From Neckera pumila (taxonomy: Eukaryota > Streptophyta > Bryopsida > Hypnales > Neckeraceae): DNA of 64,000 nucleotides. Below, piece after piece: positions 1 through 12,456 of the stretch. The notes under the pieces are model-generated. The model ran no database searches. It was given only the letters and a program-made list of their open reading frames with translations, and had not been told where the DNA came from. The stretch spans positions 3,906,001-3,970,000 of the forward strand of contig OZ018415.1 in NCBI GenBank assembly GCA_963969595.1. Direction: 5' to 3'. The first letter of the stretch is position 1. Each line of letters begins with the position of its first letter. A program made the translations under genes and the position numbers.

Positions 1-111
1 GTATGGTTCAATACCCTGGCAGCCACACCATAAGTCCATGACTCCACTATCAATCTGCCCAGACTAGGACCCAGATTCACTGAAAATAAACTAAACATCA
101 ACTAGACTTAC

Positions 112-3100
112 AGGTAAAGCTCCGGACAAGCCACTTATCGGATGAATTTCGTGGCCTCCCATGAAGCCGGCTCCCTGCAATGACCACCAAGATCTCGAGT
201 CAGGCTATTATGGCGCGCAAGGCATTAAGATTATGGTACAAACCAACCCTACACAATCCCTTCACGTGAGAAGCACGAGACCAGCTCCACATGGCTTGAT
301 CACTTCAAGAAGGGAAGCACCTTTAAACACTCAAGCCGCAATAATGGAACTCAAACTTGGAAGTGTGCAAATGATGACTATTTAGAGGCGTTCAGAAGTT
401 CAATCAGTCCACTTCAAAGATGCAGCCATCCGCTACCGGTATTCCACCGCAATAAACCTTAAATTAAAAATAAGCTAAAGTATAAACAAGCTACAGTCTT
501 ACTAGCTTTGCTTAACCAAAGCTGAACCAATAGCCAGATTAACAGAATTAATAATCAAAAAATCACTTTCAAATACAAGCTTTTGAGGCTGCAGTGGGAA
601 CCAACCTGAGCAGTGTAACCCATGCAGGCTTGAATAGCGGATTCTAGATCAGCACCAGAGTGAACAGCCTGCACAGCAATGAGACAGAAACTTAGCGAAC
701 GTAAAAATTTGACAACGTCTGAACTCTCAGATTAAAAACCTCTTGAGATAGACTACAATAAATGAATTCACAGAGGAGAAAGAGCGTCGATGTGTACCTT
801 CAAAGTCCTCAAATAATTCGTAAGATCTCTAATAAGACCATCCTTTTGGTCGTGCCTCAAGCTGGGTTCTGAACAAATTTGACGGTCGTAGCTCCGCATA
901 CGTTCTTTGGTGACTCCACTAGCATTCAAGGTCTTCCAGTACACATCTAGGTTGAAGTCGTTCTTAATGTAGTCCAGAAGTGCCTGTACGGAAAATTGTT
1001 GGTGAACAACTTGTGATCAGAAACGAATCAGCACTTAGACCCTCTAATGTGTCAGTCTCTACAGTCCAAATCGCAGAGACTTCCTGAAGTAAATTTATCT
1101 TCGTGAAGTATAAAGCAACCTCAAATGTGCAATAAGATAAACACCATACCCTGGCCTAAACCAAGTCTTGTTCTTGCACAATTAAGAGCGATCCTTTCTG
1201 CTTCCTACAACACTGCGAAAATAATAAGAGGTGATAAACTGCTATTGAAGTGCTACTCAAATGCTACAGGTGCCTAGGGAATACGACAATACTTCAGACA
1301 AGAAAACACAATTACCTGGCAAATCACCACGTCATCCGGGCTAGTATTATTGTGTAGCTTCTGATGCCACTCTTCCATCATACCTCCCGCACAATCATTG
1401 TTGCGCTGCAGATCGATGTCAACCCAGCAAAGGGCTTAGATATCGAGCAAGAATCTGTCAGGTAAGAGACTAACACTACTGTAACCATTCTTCCAAAACA
1501 TGCAGACGATAATACTTGGTCTTCATTGACATTGCTACTGAAATATCGGGAGTGCTTCTCACTCGACTGAAATGTTACTCTGCCCCACTCAGAGGTTGAA
1601 CCAGGCACATCTCTAGACTTCATCCTGATCTAGCCATTATATTTTTCTTCAACTGTAGCGTTCTGGAAACAAAATATCATACCTGAACAACAAGAATTTC
1701 ATCTCGAATACGTTGACCCACATCACCTTCTCCTCCACGACCTACAGTACCCATAATGAGACGAATCATCTCCCTATTCTCAGGCTGTTCAGTATACATT
1801 TCTCGCAGGAGATTGGTGAGTCTGTCTTGAGCTGCACTGATTTCTCTGCTCAGAACCGATACAATGCCCACATATCTCTTCATAAATACCATGAAATTCA
1901 GTAATAGCGACGGAAATTCTTGTCAAAGAATGTCCACAAACAAAAAGACGATCAACTTGAGCTACAGAAAGTGATCTCCTCCACAACCTCAATTATGTAT
2001 AGACACAAGTCACAGCAGATAAGTAGCCTCTTTCAATCAACTGACCTGGGCTTCACATTGTAGTTCTTGTTCCACGTTAACTGCCTTGTAGCCATGAACC
2101 GTAACCACACTAAAATTCCAGCCTGGGCAAGCTCTCCTTCATCCTTAGCCCGTTCGGTCAGCCCAGTAGCAATATTGTATCTGTTCGCCTCCGATAAAAT
2201 GTAAAGACAAGATCAATTACTGATGTAATATACTAAGCATGAAAATGCAGCCAATATAATCTTAACAATGTAAATACCTTTCCTGCAATCGGTAAGGATC
2301 ATACGCTACAATAGTAGCACACAAGATGACAATAATATAATCACATCATCAAATGGATGTATCCATGAGAAGGGCTGCAAGAAAGCATGCGCTATGTGAA
2401 TCTAAATCTATATCATAAATGTATTTGCAGTACTTGAAATAATGGTGGAAAATTCATGGAAAACATATGCTTAATACGTTGTTCTCACATAACCCGGCTT
2501 ATATCGCAGGAAGAAAAGGGAACCTGCTCAATAACGCACCTGTGCATGAGGGAACGTTCGGCTTCACTCTCCTGACTGGCAATATCTTCCAGAAAATCCT
2601 TGGCTGTTCCTTGCCCGTCTCCAACAGCCTAAGGGGATGACACAGTTACTGTAAGATGGAATAAAAGAAGGAAACCGAATTCCAAGTGAGTTGCAAATGC
2701 TCTTTATATTCCTAGTCAAACGGCAGGGCTAGATTATTCAGCAGAAACAAAGCCTCAATTTGTCCCATAATTAACTTAATTTTTCATCACAAGAAGAGCG
2801 CAGTGTACGGCGAAGAAAACGAAGACTGGTTGATAGTTTACCTTGAAAGCCTTCTTATCCACAGGGCGTACAGAGACATAATAGTCTGATCCATTATCCT
2901 TGTACCAGTTGCCCCCGCTGTGCATTACAAAAGGCAGGCCAATAAAATTGTTGTCGCCCAGATCGATTGCAATACCCTGCAGCATCACCCACACGAGTCA
3001 CACAAACAAGAACAGCCGTAGGAGATGAGAGAGTAAAGTAGGGGCTAACAAGAAGGAATTAACAAGATGTAAAATTAAGATGTACCTGAAGAGAAGTATC

Positions 3101-6100
3101 CTCAGCAAAACCAGCTTGAAATTGAGTATCAATTGTTCCATCTATCGGTGTAGAATCAGCAGGTATAATAGTCTCTGGAGGAGGCTGCATCAACAAACAT
3201 GCATTTGTTACTCCCTCTAATTAGCAGTATACTCTAAAAATCAGGTGAAAATCTTCACTGCAAGGCAACAGAGAATTCACTTCTTGAAACCCAATAGAAG
3301 CTTGGATACTACAAAAAATTTAAAAGGGAAAAATCAAATTCCAGATAAATTTAGTTTGTTCCAACAGCAGCGGAGACTTTACGCACCACGCTTTTAGGCT
3401 TAAAAAGAGATATAAGTTGACAAGTAAGACACAAACATACCGCCCACTCTCTTGCGTGATCCTTGGAAATAGCCCAGCGCATGACCAGAGGCTCCTTAAA
3501 ATTTGTACCAATTTGAACATGCACCTTTCCGTCAACCTTAGTCACCAGTACCTGTGTTGAAAAATCATGAACAACCAATTATCAGTATGCATCTATCAGG
3601 AAGTAGAATTACACTGCAATAGACACCAAATAGATCTTCATGGAAAATCAGCAAATCAACAGAAATCGTGATGAATGCGAAGGTATCAACAACTCAACTC
3701 CTTGGGAGGGTCGAGGAAAAATCTACAACTTACAAATAAAATTAAACACGATAAAATATCTTGACTCAATACATTCGTCAGAGCCGAAAAAAGGGTTCAA
3801 TTCTGTTGCCCTTCTATGGTAGATTGAGACAAAGTAATATGGGAATTCTACTATGCACACCATGTAACATTAACATGAAAGGATGACAGGGCCTTTAACA
3901 CAGATAACACACTCGAACAACACGATCAAAATGTAGATCTTACCAGAAGCTCCTCGTTCCCAGCTTTGAAAAACTTCTTCAAAATAACCTCGCTTCCCTC
4001 AACAGCTTCTAACTTTAGGGCAGCTTTCTTCAAAGGACTAAGTTCTCTAGGAGGAGGGGTTGTCCCCGAGTCTGCTTTAGCTCCCGGCGACAATCTATTG
4101 AAAAGGTCTTCGGTGCTCCAATTGTTTCTCGATAGTCTGGACATATTCTGCGGCTTGATATATTCTGACTTGCTGCCTCCATTATCCGACTTCGCCCTTC
4201 CATTACCGCTTGATTCCTGGTTACTATTACCACCTTGTAGTCTCTCCCTGATTTTGTCAATGGAAACTCCCTGGGCAAGCTCCATTTTAAGCTCTTTGCG
4301 TGCTTCCTCATATTCAGCCTGACACACAAACGAAAAACACGTCAATCACTTATCCTTCTTTTCTTCAAGAACTTTGTTTACTCCAGAAGCCTAATCAGTC
4401 GACATTGTCCACTTGGACATAGGAACAGATGACTTCTCTTGAGTTCTCACGGTCAGAGTTGTTTCAAGCATTCAAAATCGTCAATCCAATTCAGCGACGA
4501 AATCATAGTTGAATCAATTATGCCCTCGTCACACAGCCATACCTTTTCTTGTTCAGGAGAGTAATTTTGCCTTCCTCTACGTTCCCAACGCAGATAAGAC
4601 TGCACTCCAACGAGATCCTCAGGTACATTGAAGCCTGAAAGGTCCACGTTTAATTGTGGAATGTCAATTCGGAAGTTCCCACCATTCAACTTGTACCTGC
4701 GAAAACATGATACCCAATCATTGCTTAACATTAAAGTACGCGATCAAGCTCAACAATTTAAACCCAAAACCATAGTATCTAGATAGCCTAGAAGTATGTA
4801 AAATATTCAACACTCCATTCTAGAGTACTGATTCACAAATTCCGCAACCAGTAATTGCGCGAAATTCATATTTCCATAGAATGCAAGCTTGAAAAATTAC
4901 TAACATTGTGCCACGATTCATGTTTTTGTAACAGCAACGGAGCAAACTTAGGCTTCTAAAATGCACAATCTAAGGATACAAATACGTGCATGACAACTTA
5001 CACTTGCAGAATACAGTGTGTATCAAGAGGATGCACTCACCAGTGATTTCTGTTTTTATCAACCAAAAGAAATTCTACAACGTTTAGGCTGAAATCGGAG
5101 AATTCAACTGTCACTGACGCAGAGTCTCCCGTCTGCATGAGCATAACATGAGATACGTCCACGTTACGAATAAAAGTCACTAAAACAACGGAAAACACAC
5201 AATTCTTCTAACGAACCAATGTATTAACAATACTAGCAGGAAAAAAAAAATTCTAAAGGCCTGCAATTGCTGCAGTGCAGCATTGATAAATCTGTAGCAA
5301 ATTAACGACAAGTATGAACATAAAATACATAACCTGATCGAACCTTATGCAATGGAGACTGCACTGCTCCATGGTTTTCGTAACTTCCTTCAGGCCGGTT
5401 CGCCGGCAGAATCCAAGCGCTGCACATAAAGTCTCATAAGGAACAGTGATCATCATTGTTTGTATCATGCTTTCTTAGATCGTTAATCTAAGACCTTGAC
5501 CAAAGCTAAAATAATTCCTCAAAGAATAATATGCAAAAAAATATACGACCTTGGGTACGATAAAAGTCAGCTATTATCTTGTTACGTAATTTTCACCCCT
5601 AAAATAATTCATAACAACTAATTTTCAGCTGAAAGATGACCAATAGCCAAAGCATAAGGATAGCAAGACGAATTAAGTGCTTACTTGTTCCCCGGCTGCA
5701 ACGCTCCCCAATGAAGAAGTAACGAATCAGCATTACAATTCGAAACTTCAAATTGCAGTGACGCAGGTTTGCCGACAGCAGGACCAGTTGCTTTAACCTG
5801 AAATCAAAGAACTCAATTACAAATAAACATTCAAGCATTTGTGTGAGATTGAAAGAGCTTAACTGATAGCCAGTGAGGAACTACTATATGCAGTTTCTCA
5901 AACTAGCGAACGGATTGAAAGGCACACGGATTGGAATAAGCGAGAACAATAGGATTCACTGTCAATTTCTAGAATGCGAAGTCGCAGCTCAAAGCAGAAG
6001 ATTAGACAGATGATAGCGCGAGCAAGAACGCAACTCTACCCAGAAAACATACCTTTAGCTTAATGCCATCATCAACTGTGAACTCCTTCGTAACCTGGGA

Positions 6101-6943
6101 CAGGACAAACACTAAGAAGTCAGTGCACGGCATCAGGACGTGTTCTGTTCATGTTCCGTAGCGGTAAAAGACCAGCTTGATTAAAATTCGGAATGACACA
6201 CAATGATTTAACTGGGTTTGCAACAGCGACATGCACAATTACTGGGAGCCCTAAATTATAGTTTTCTTCACTACAGGATGATCACATAGGGCCGCATTAT
6301 TTGCCTATTGAAGTCCCCCAAGAGATCTAAAACCCTATTTCATACTCCGTTCTTAAGATGTTAAGAAAATAGCGTGACCTAAAAAAAAACTTAAAGAAGA
6401 ATGAGACGAATCAGCGTCAAGCAATTCACACTATTCTCAATGCAAAAAGTCACGTACGAATGCAGAAGCGAAACCTGCCGATCAAAGTGACCCTTTAAAG
6501 TCTCCCAAATCTTTCCTCCTCGGATCTGAGGTCTGAACACTTTAGTCACAAATATATATTACAATACTAAACATATTCCAAATTTCTCCTTCTCTCCCCA
6601 ATGGCAATATAAAACAACAATTTTGACCCACCTCTGCGACTTCAGTGGCCGCGGCAACCATGGCCCTGGGGGAGATCACCGCAGTACGCTTGGTTCTTCG
6701 ACTGCCACTCTCGCTTAATTTAGGCACCGGAAAGTGAGAAATCCGCGACACAAAGCTACTGTGAGAACTGCTCTGCAAGAATCGAGAGTTGCTGCTCAGC
6801 AGAGTGGGAGTAGAGGAGCACTTGCATTGCGGAAACTCGACGGAGCAGACGCTCGCTCGTGGGCCTGTCTCCGGACAATGGAGCCCGGAGACTGCCGGAT
6901 ATGACACAGCACTGGACTTCGAAAGAACTCCATGGCTCTGCAT
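112..6943 (-). CDS. GWD1: Alpha-glucan, water dikinase 1 (plastid), N-terminal 771 codons, 17 exons, runs off left edge
   Basis: The enzyme phosphorylates C6 glucosyl residues of starch in plastids and so starts starch breakdown. Exons read on the minus strand: 6943-6632, 6094-6053, 5797-5685, 5419-5329, 5132-5041, 4696-4543, 4318-3944, 3551-3441, 3184-3086, 2976-2842, 2628-2540, 2180-2046, 1845-1683, 1405-1316, 983-798, 668-606 and 174-112. Frame is kept across every junction. Residues 1 to about 95 are Ser/Arg-rich and look like a chloroplast transit peptide. Two CBM45-type starch-binding modules follow: residues about 108-230 (LLLHWG near 144, Trp 158, Trp 217) and about 392-510 (Trp 419, Trp 429, NWYKDNG near 486). 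They are joined by a Ser/Gly/Asn-rich linker. Conserved core motifs include LRWERRGRQNY, LVWLRFMATRQL, GRGGEGDVGQRIRDEI and EEWHQKLHNNTSPDDVV. The phosphohistidine and ATP-binding domains lie outside the window. The family call is very secure; single exon borders are less so. Confidence 0.95.
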
Positions 6944-7392
6944 TGTGAGATTGCCTCAATAGGTCTGTCAGATGCCCAGCATTCAGAATGGCAATACCGA
7001 ACTCAATTAGCAGAGATGTGGTCTGTGTGACGATTAGGGCGTCTGACAACCTGCAACAATTTCAATAATCCCATGATCAACAATCAGGTGGGCCGATAAA
7101 TACAATGAAAACCAATAACACCGAGATGAACTCCGTCGAAGTGTAAATAGTAAACCTAGCAAGACTAGACCACTCTTGCCGGAAACAATGCCTCGCAATC
7201 TGACCGCGTTCACTACAGCAGAACTACATGCAAGTGCAGAGAACAAGAATCCTCCCTATCAGCTCAAGCAGCAAGAATCAGAAGCACTGACATAATACTA
7301 GACTTCCTACTTAAGGAAAAAAAGCTAGAAACGCATGCAACTTCATTGCCAAGATATCAACAAAGATTGTCTAGAAACTGGAACAACTTCGC
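6944..7392 (-). promoter_or_regulatory. GWD1 5' leader with probable leader intron
   Basis: Immediately upstream of the GWD1 start codon the minus strand keeps ordinary composition. A good splice acceptor (TTGTTGCAG followed by GTTGTC) ends at 7051, so the leader exon 7050-6944 probably joins directly to the coding exon. The leader holds one tiny upstream ATG frame of four codons. The intron's donor is probably in the tandem array further upstream. This is inferred from splice-site fit only. Confidence 0.45.
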
Positions 7393-8891
7393 AAAGAAGG
7401 CTAAAGTCCCGTCACAGTACGCAAGATTCCTTACCAAAAACAACACCTCTCCAGAAGAACCTTCCCCCCAAAGCGCTCAAGGTGCTCATATAGGCTAATA
7501 TTTCAAACCTACAGCCAAACATCTCCCAAGAAACTCGCCCTCTTCGTCACATTTTCACTAGTCCAACATGCAAAAACAAGCGCACAAGGAACTAAAATCG
7601 TCACCCAGCAACAAATCATCCCGAGCAGCTCGATCTCTCACTCTCGACCCCCGCAATGCGGCCTCGAATCGGCACCAACTCGATCGTCTAAGCTGTCAAA
7701 AGTTGGAGCCCGAAGTATTCTACAAGAAGAGAGACTGGACCGATTGCGAGGAAGACTAAAATCCCCTCGCAGTCCACCAAAGTACTCAATCCTAACCAAT
7801 AAACCTCTCTAACAGAAGCTCTTTAATCCTGGAAGAGGCAAAACAAGCTCAAAACGCTTTCATGCTCAATTTCAAAACTACAATGACTTCATCCGCCCCC
7901 TTAATCACCACATATAATCCACGTTTCCACTAATCCAGCAAGCAGAAACTAATAAACAAGGAACTCAAATTGTCACCTCGCCACAACTCACCCCGAGCAG
8001 TTCAACACTCTCTCTCTCTCTCTCCCTGTGTTTACGTCGAACACAGCTTCAACACCTCAATGCAGCACCAAATCGAGCGTCTAAGATGCCAAAAGAAAAC
8101 GGCCCGTAACATCCTAACAAGGATTGCCTACAACTGAATCAATGAGCGACCTAGGAAGACTAAAATCGCCTCACATTCACAATCCTAACCAAAAAGACTC
8201 ACCAACAGAAGCTCTTAATACCCCAAACGAAACAAAACACGCTTAAAACACTTGAATGCTCAATTTCAAATCTACAATCAAGCAATACACATATAATCCA
8301 AACATTTGCTAATCGAGCATACAGAAACTAGTACAAAACGAGAAAAACGATCACCTAGCAACAGAGTATATCACCCCGGGAGCTTCAACACAACAATGCG
8401 GGCTGGTATCTGCACCAAATCGAGCGACGACGATATCAGAAGAACTGGAACGAAGTCTCCTGCAACGCAACACGGATTTCACACCTCCCGGCCGCAGAAT
8501 TCTCCACAAAACACCAGCGCTAGGAAGACTAAAATCGCCTCACATTCACAATCCTAACCAAAAAGACTCACCAGCAGAAGCTCTTAATACCCCAAACGAA
8601 ACAAAACACGCTCAGAACACTTGAATGCTCAATTTCAAATCTACAATCAAACAATACACATATAATCCAAACATTTGCTAATCGAGCATACAGAAACTAG
8701 TACAAAACGAGAAAAACGATCACCTAGCAACAGAGTATATCACCCCGGGAGCTTCAACACAACAATGCGGGCTGGTATCTGCACCAAATCGAGCGACGAA
8801 GATATCAGAAGAACCGGAACGAAGTCTCCTGCAACGCAGCACGGATTTCACACCTCCCCGGCCGCAGAAATTCTCCACAAAACACCAGCGC
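7393..8891. repeat. Four-unit tandem repeat upstream of GWD1
   Basis: Four head-to-tail units start at about 7393, 7749, 8153 and 8522, each near an AGGAAGACTAAAATC-like motif. The last two units are 369 bases long and almost identical, differing at a few positions. The first two are clearly older and of unequal length (about 356 and 404). Each unit carries the same order of landmarks: CAACAGAAGCTCTT-like, a CTCAATTTCAAA block, an ACATATAATCC block, and a GC-richer block with CCCGGG in the two younger units. On the GWD1 strand the GC-rich block followed by GTGATATAC or GTGATCG resembles a leader exon with splice donors, so the array may have copied the transcription-start region. Confidence 0.85.
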
Positions 8892-9292
8892 TAACTGACG
8901 CCGATCGGAGAGATTCGTACGGGCGTTAATTTCCCCGGGGGACGAACACAGGACACTACTGAGAGGCTGAAGAGGTTCCAGCGCGGTCAGCCCGTCGTTC
9001 ATCGCCACGTGGTGGGTGGTCGTTGTCGACCGTCCTTGTTCATGGAACACACGGTCGCGATGGAAGCGACGATGGAATCCGACGGTCAAAGACTCTAGAT
9101 CCCAGGGCTAGAGTATGAGTCCAGTGGCTGTAATAGATCGTGGCCGTTGGGGATGAAAGGACTGGGCCACTGGGGAGCACGGTCGTAAGGTTGGGTTCGA
9201 TCGGGGGGATTTGGGGTCAGTCCTCTTGAGATATTTCGGTCGCCCAATACCGTGGATGAAGATAGTTGAGTCAATTGAATGTTTTGAGTGGA
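8892..9292. other. GC-balanced spacer upstream of the GWD1 array
   Basis: About 400 bases of mixed composition with CCCCGGGGG, GGTCGTTGTCGACC and similar short palindromes. I see no protein-like frame. It is the most likely place for the promoter of the outermost GWD1 leader copy. Confidence 0.4.
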
Positions 9293-9775
9293 TAGTCACA
9301 TACATGTTCCGGCAGCCTCAAGTATTGAATCTTTTGAATGGATAGTTAGGGAATAATTATTGTACTTGTAACATGTAGCCATCGGACAAAAATAATTTCC
9401 AATTCCCTACATTGAAACACTCAATCTCCAAATTTATTTCCTTCCTCCTCAATTCCTTTTTGCCACGGCAAACCCTAAATTCATTAAAATTTCAATTCTA
9501 CAGAAAACAAAATAAGAATGATCTAATGATCTAATAGTCACATACATGTTCCAACAGCCTCAAGTATTGAATCTTTTGAATGCGTAGTTAGGGAATAATT
9601 ATTGTACTTGTGGCATGTAGCCATTGGACAAACATCATTTCCAATTCCCTACATTGAAACATTCAATCTCCAAATTTATTTCCTTCTTCCTCAATTCTTT
9701 TTTGCCACGGCAAATCCTAAATTCATTAAAATTTCAATTCTACAGAAAACAAAATAAGAATGATCTAATGAAAGA
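9293..9775. repeat. 242-base direct tandem duplication
   Basis: The block starting TAGTCACATACATGTTCC at 9293 recurs at 9535 with about 90-95% identity by eye. Both copies carry TTGCCACGGCAAA and a CATGTAGCCAT motif. No coding potential is evident. Confidence 0.85.
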
Positions 9776-12000
9776 CTACAATTTATTCTTCATAGTCTTG
9801 CCATCACTACTTTGGACGCCCTAATTTATTACTTCAATCAAAGCACAATAAACATGTAGCCAACGCTTCCATCTTCAAAGTGCAAGTTTTTTTTTTGTAA
9901 GTGCAAGCTATCAACTATACTTCTTTCTATTTTCAAATGCTCAATGTCTTCTTTGAGGTTTGTACGTTTGTCAAGAATCAAATTTTGTCCACGGGGAATT
10001 CCTTAAAGAGCAAGGTTGATGTTTAGTTTTAAAATTGCAACGACTTTCCGTTGTGCATTCAAATAAACATTGCACTTGTTGAATGTTTTCAAACTATTTG
10101 TACTACTAAGAATTCTGCATAGTCAAAAATAGTGTTTGATGCAATATACAAGATGAGTTTATAAATGAGAGGTCATGGGAATGTAACTTCCTACAAATCC
10201 CAAGTTGAAGTTGAAAAGTTCAAAAACCCGAAGAAGTCAAAATGGTCATCAAAGGTTGCACTCTTGCAAATCTCTATCAACAAGCTACTTCAAATCTCAC
10301 TCCTTAAAAATTTAGGTTGCTCTCAAAGGTTGCTCTCTTGAAAAACTTAGGCGCCTTCTCCAACTCCTTGCCCAAAACTATCAACGGCGGTGGATAGCCC
10401 ACCATTGGCACTTCGACGGCCCTTGGTTTCCTAAGTGAAGCAAATCAATGGTAGGGAAGGAGGTATGGCCAGATCAACGGCAAGGAAGGGGGACATTTTA
10501 ACAGTGGTGACAGCATCTTTTCATGAGATAGTGTGACTGGGGAGGGAGCGATGTGCGTTGGGTCAAAATCATGATGATTCTCTTGTCCACAACTTGAAGC
10601 TGTTTTTAGTCTCCAGCAGCTGTAGAATTCATGAATTTAGCCCTCTTCGGGATAAGTGTAAAGTGGGTATCCCAAAACCAGCACTTTCGGCTAAGTTTGT
10701 GCCTAGTCACTAGTATTAGGCTGGTCTAATTTTCATATTTTCTTATTGGGAAGTGAAAGGAGGTTCCAACGCACCAAAGAACTTGAAGTTTGGATACTAT
10801 ATGCAAAAGATACAAAAGAACAAAATTTGGTTCTGAAAAAGTTTCTTCCACATAGGTGTATAATTGAGATGTACATTGAGTGAAGATGGTGGATCAGAGT
10901 TAATGGCACATTTGGAGGTGCCCATCTTATGATTGTATGGTACCTAAATTATACACCTCCTCCTCTGAGATACATGGATTCCAATATTGTAAAGCAGCTC
11001 AAAGCACTACTTTAGGTGTAGTCACCTTATCCCAAACAAATAGTAGATTTTACAAAATAGATTGTTATCATTATAAATTTGTCTCAACTTTTGAGTAACA
11101 AACTCTTCTTTACAAGTGGCTTTTGTCAACGAAAAGTCTTGTCTACTTGTGCGTAGAGCCAATTAATGAAATTTTAATATCCTAGTTTCAAGAGTCTACT
11201 TTTCAAAAGCTTATTGCATAGTCATATAAAGTAGTTTTACCGACGTTCTACATATTTTGGTGTGGTTAGTTTTATACTTCTTATTCCAAATAATCTATTG
11301 CAAATATTCTTATCATAATCTATACCTTATATTAGGCTATATGTTTTTTTTGTTTATTATAGTGAAATCTCTGGAATTGTACGTCCTCCAGTTGCATTCA
11401 CGGTACCTTTGGAAAGCAACCTACTCTTGCAAAGAGGGGTGCATGGACTTTTGTTTTGTGGTGTTCTGACTCAGAGCAAAAAAAAATATTGAATTTTGGA
11501 ATTTTTATGTATTCAAAAATTCAAAAATTACTTTTATTTTTACTTTATTATATTGTAGCAACGACACAAGGCACACTACTATAGTGACACAGAAGAAAGA
11601 CCAACTAGCCTTGTGAATTTGTTATAGGTAAATTATTGCCAGAAATCCCCCTATTTCAAGGCCTGGCAAATTGTACAAGGTGGAAAAAAAATGGAGAAAA
11701 GTTCGCCTGAGGCCAATTGACAAAGTGGCCGCAGGTGCCTCATCAGCCACTTCGGGCCTCATCCATCATTGGCTTTGGCCCAATCAATTGTCTTCTTTGC
11801 CTAAAGAGCAGTGCTCTAGTTGTCCCCTTTGTCTTGTTCTTTTGTTTTTTTAGAAGCTCGCCAATTGTTGTAGATGATGCTTGAGCACTCAATCGCCAAG
11901 CACAGGAGCTCCTTCTTGTACCTGGCCGCCAGGTGCTTAGTTTAAGATTCATTAATTTTGCACAACTAATCTATATTAGATTCTCTAATTCTGGAATTTG
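9776..12000. other. AT-rich spacer without a recognisable gene
   Basis: Short frames only; none resembles a known protein. The stretch 10734-10860 (preceded by TTTTCATATTTTCTTATT) matches 18105-18235 and is noted separately. Poly-T and simple AT runs are common. Confidence 0.5.
10734..10860 (+). repeat. Dispersed repeat, copy 1
   Basis: This stretch shares an ordered set of words with 18105-18235: AAGTGAAAG, AAAGAAC, TATGCAAAAG, GGTTCT and CTTCCACATAG. Both copies are in the same orientation. They are probably remnants of one transposon family; the type is not recognisable. Confidence 0.55.
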
Positions 12001-12039
12001 GAGGTTGAGGACTTGAGCGACGATTACAATCGGCGTACC

Positions 12040-12180
12040 AAGTGGTGGGCACATTGTGATTTTGTTGGTCGCAATTTGTAATTTTGTTGGCTACAATTTG
12101 TTTTTTGTTGGTTGCATTACAATTTGGTGCCTTCTAGTTGGCCACATTATGATTTGCAATTCGGCAGTTTAGCTTTGCAG
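12040..12180. repeat. Local TTGTTGG/CAATTTG tandem repeat
   Basis: Short imperfect repeats of TTTTGTTGG followed by CGCAATTTG or TACAATTTG lie just upstream of the transposase remnant. No other function is visible. Confidence 0.5.
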
Positions 12181-12456
12181 TTTAGCCTTTTCCGCAGTTT
12201 AGCTTGCTTCAACCTTGCTATTTTTGTAAATTTCTTGGCTTGTTGGACGAGTTGGTGTTTGAATGTTTGTCGTACTCTGATTCATGCAAGTTGTGATTGA
12301 AGCAACATCGGCTCATAAATTGCGAAGGTTTTCTGTCCTTCAAGCACAAATGAGTTCCCATCTTCATCTTCCAATTTTCTTGCTATCTCTGTCGTTCTTG
12401 AAGTGCTTCAATTTTCTTTCTGTCTGTTGAAGATCATTGCTCAGAGCTAGTCCATC

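Noticed and set aside
6480..6540. Possible extra GWD1 exon with protein-like minus-strand frame and a GCAG-GTTTCG border
   Set aside because: Exons 6943-6632 and 6094-6053 join in frame and the joined protein fits the family; inserting this piece is not needed and no good acceptor precedes it.
8306..8929. Two 83-84 codon frames with the same N-terminus
   Set aside because: They are the same frame in two copies of the tandem repeat and break apart after the copied part; no sign of a real protein.
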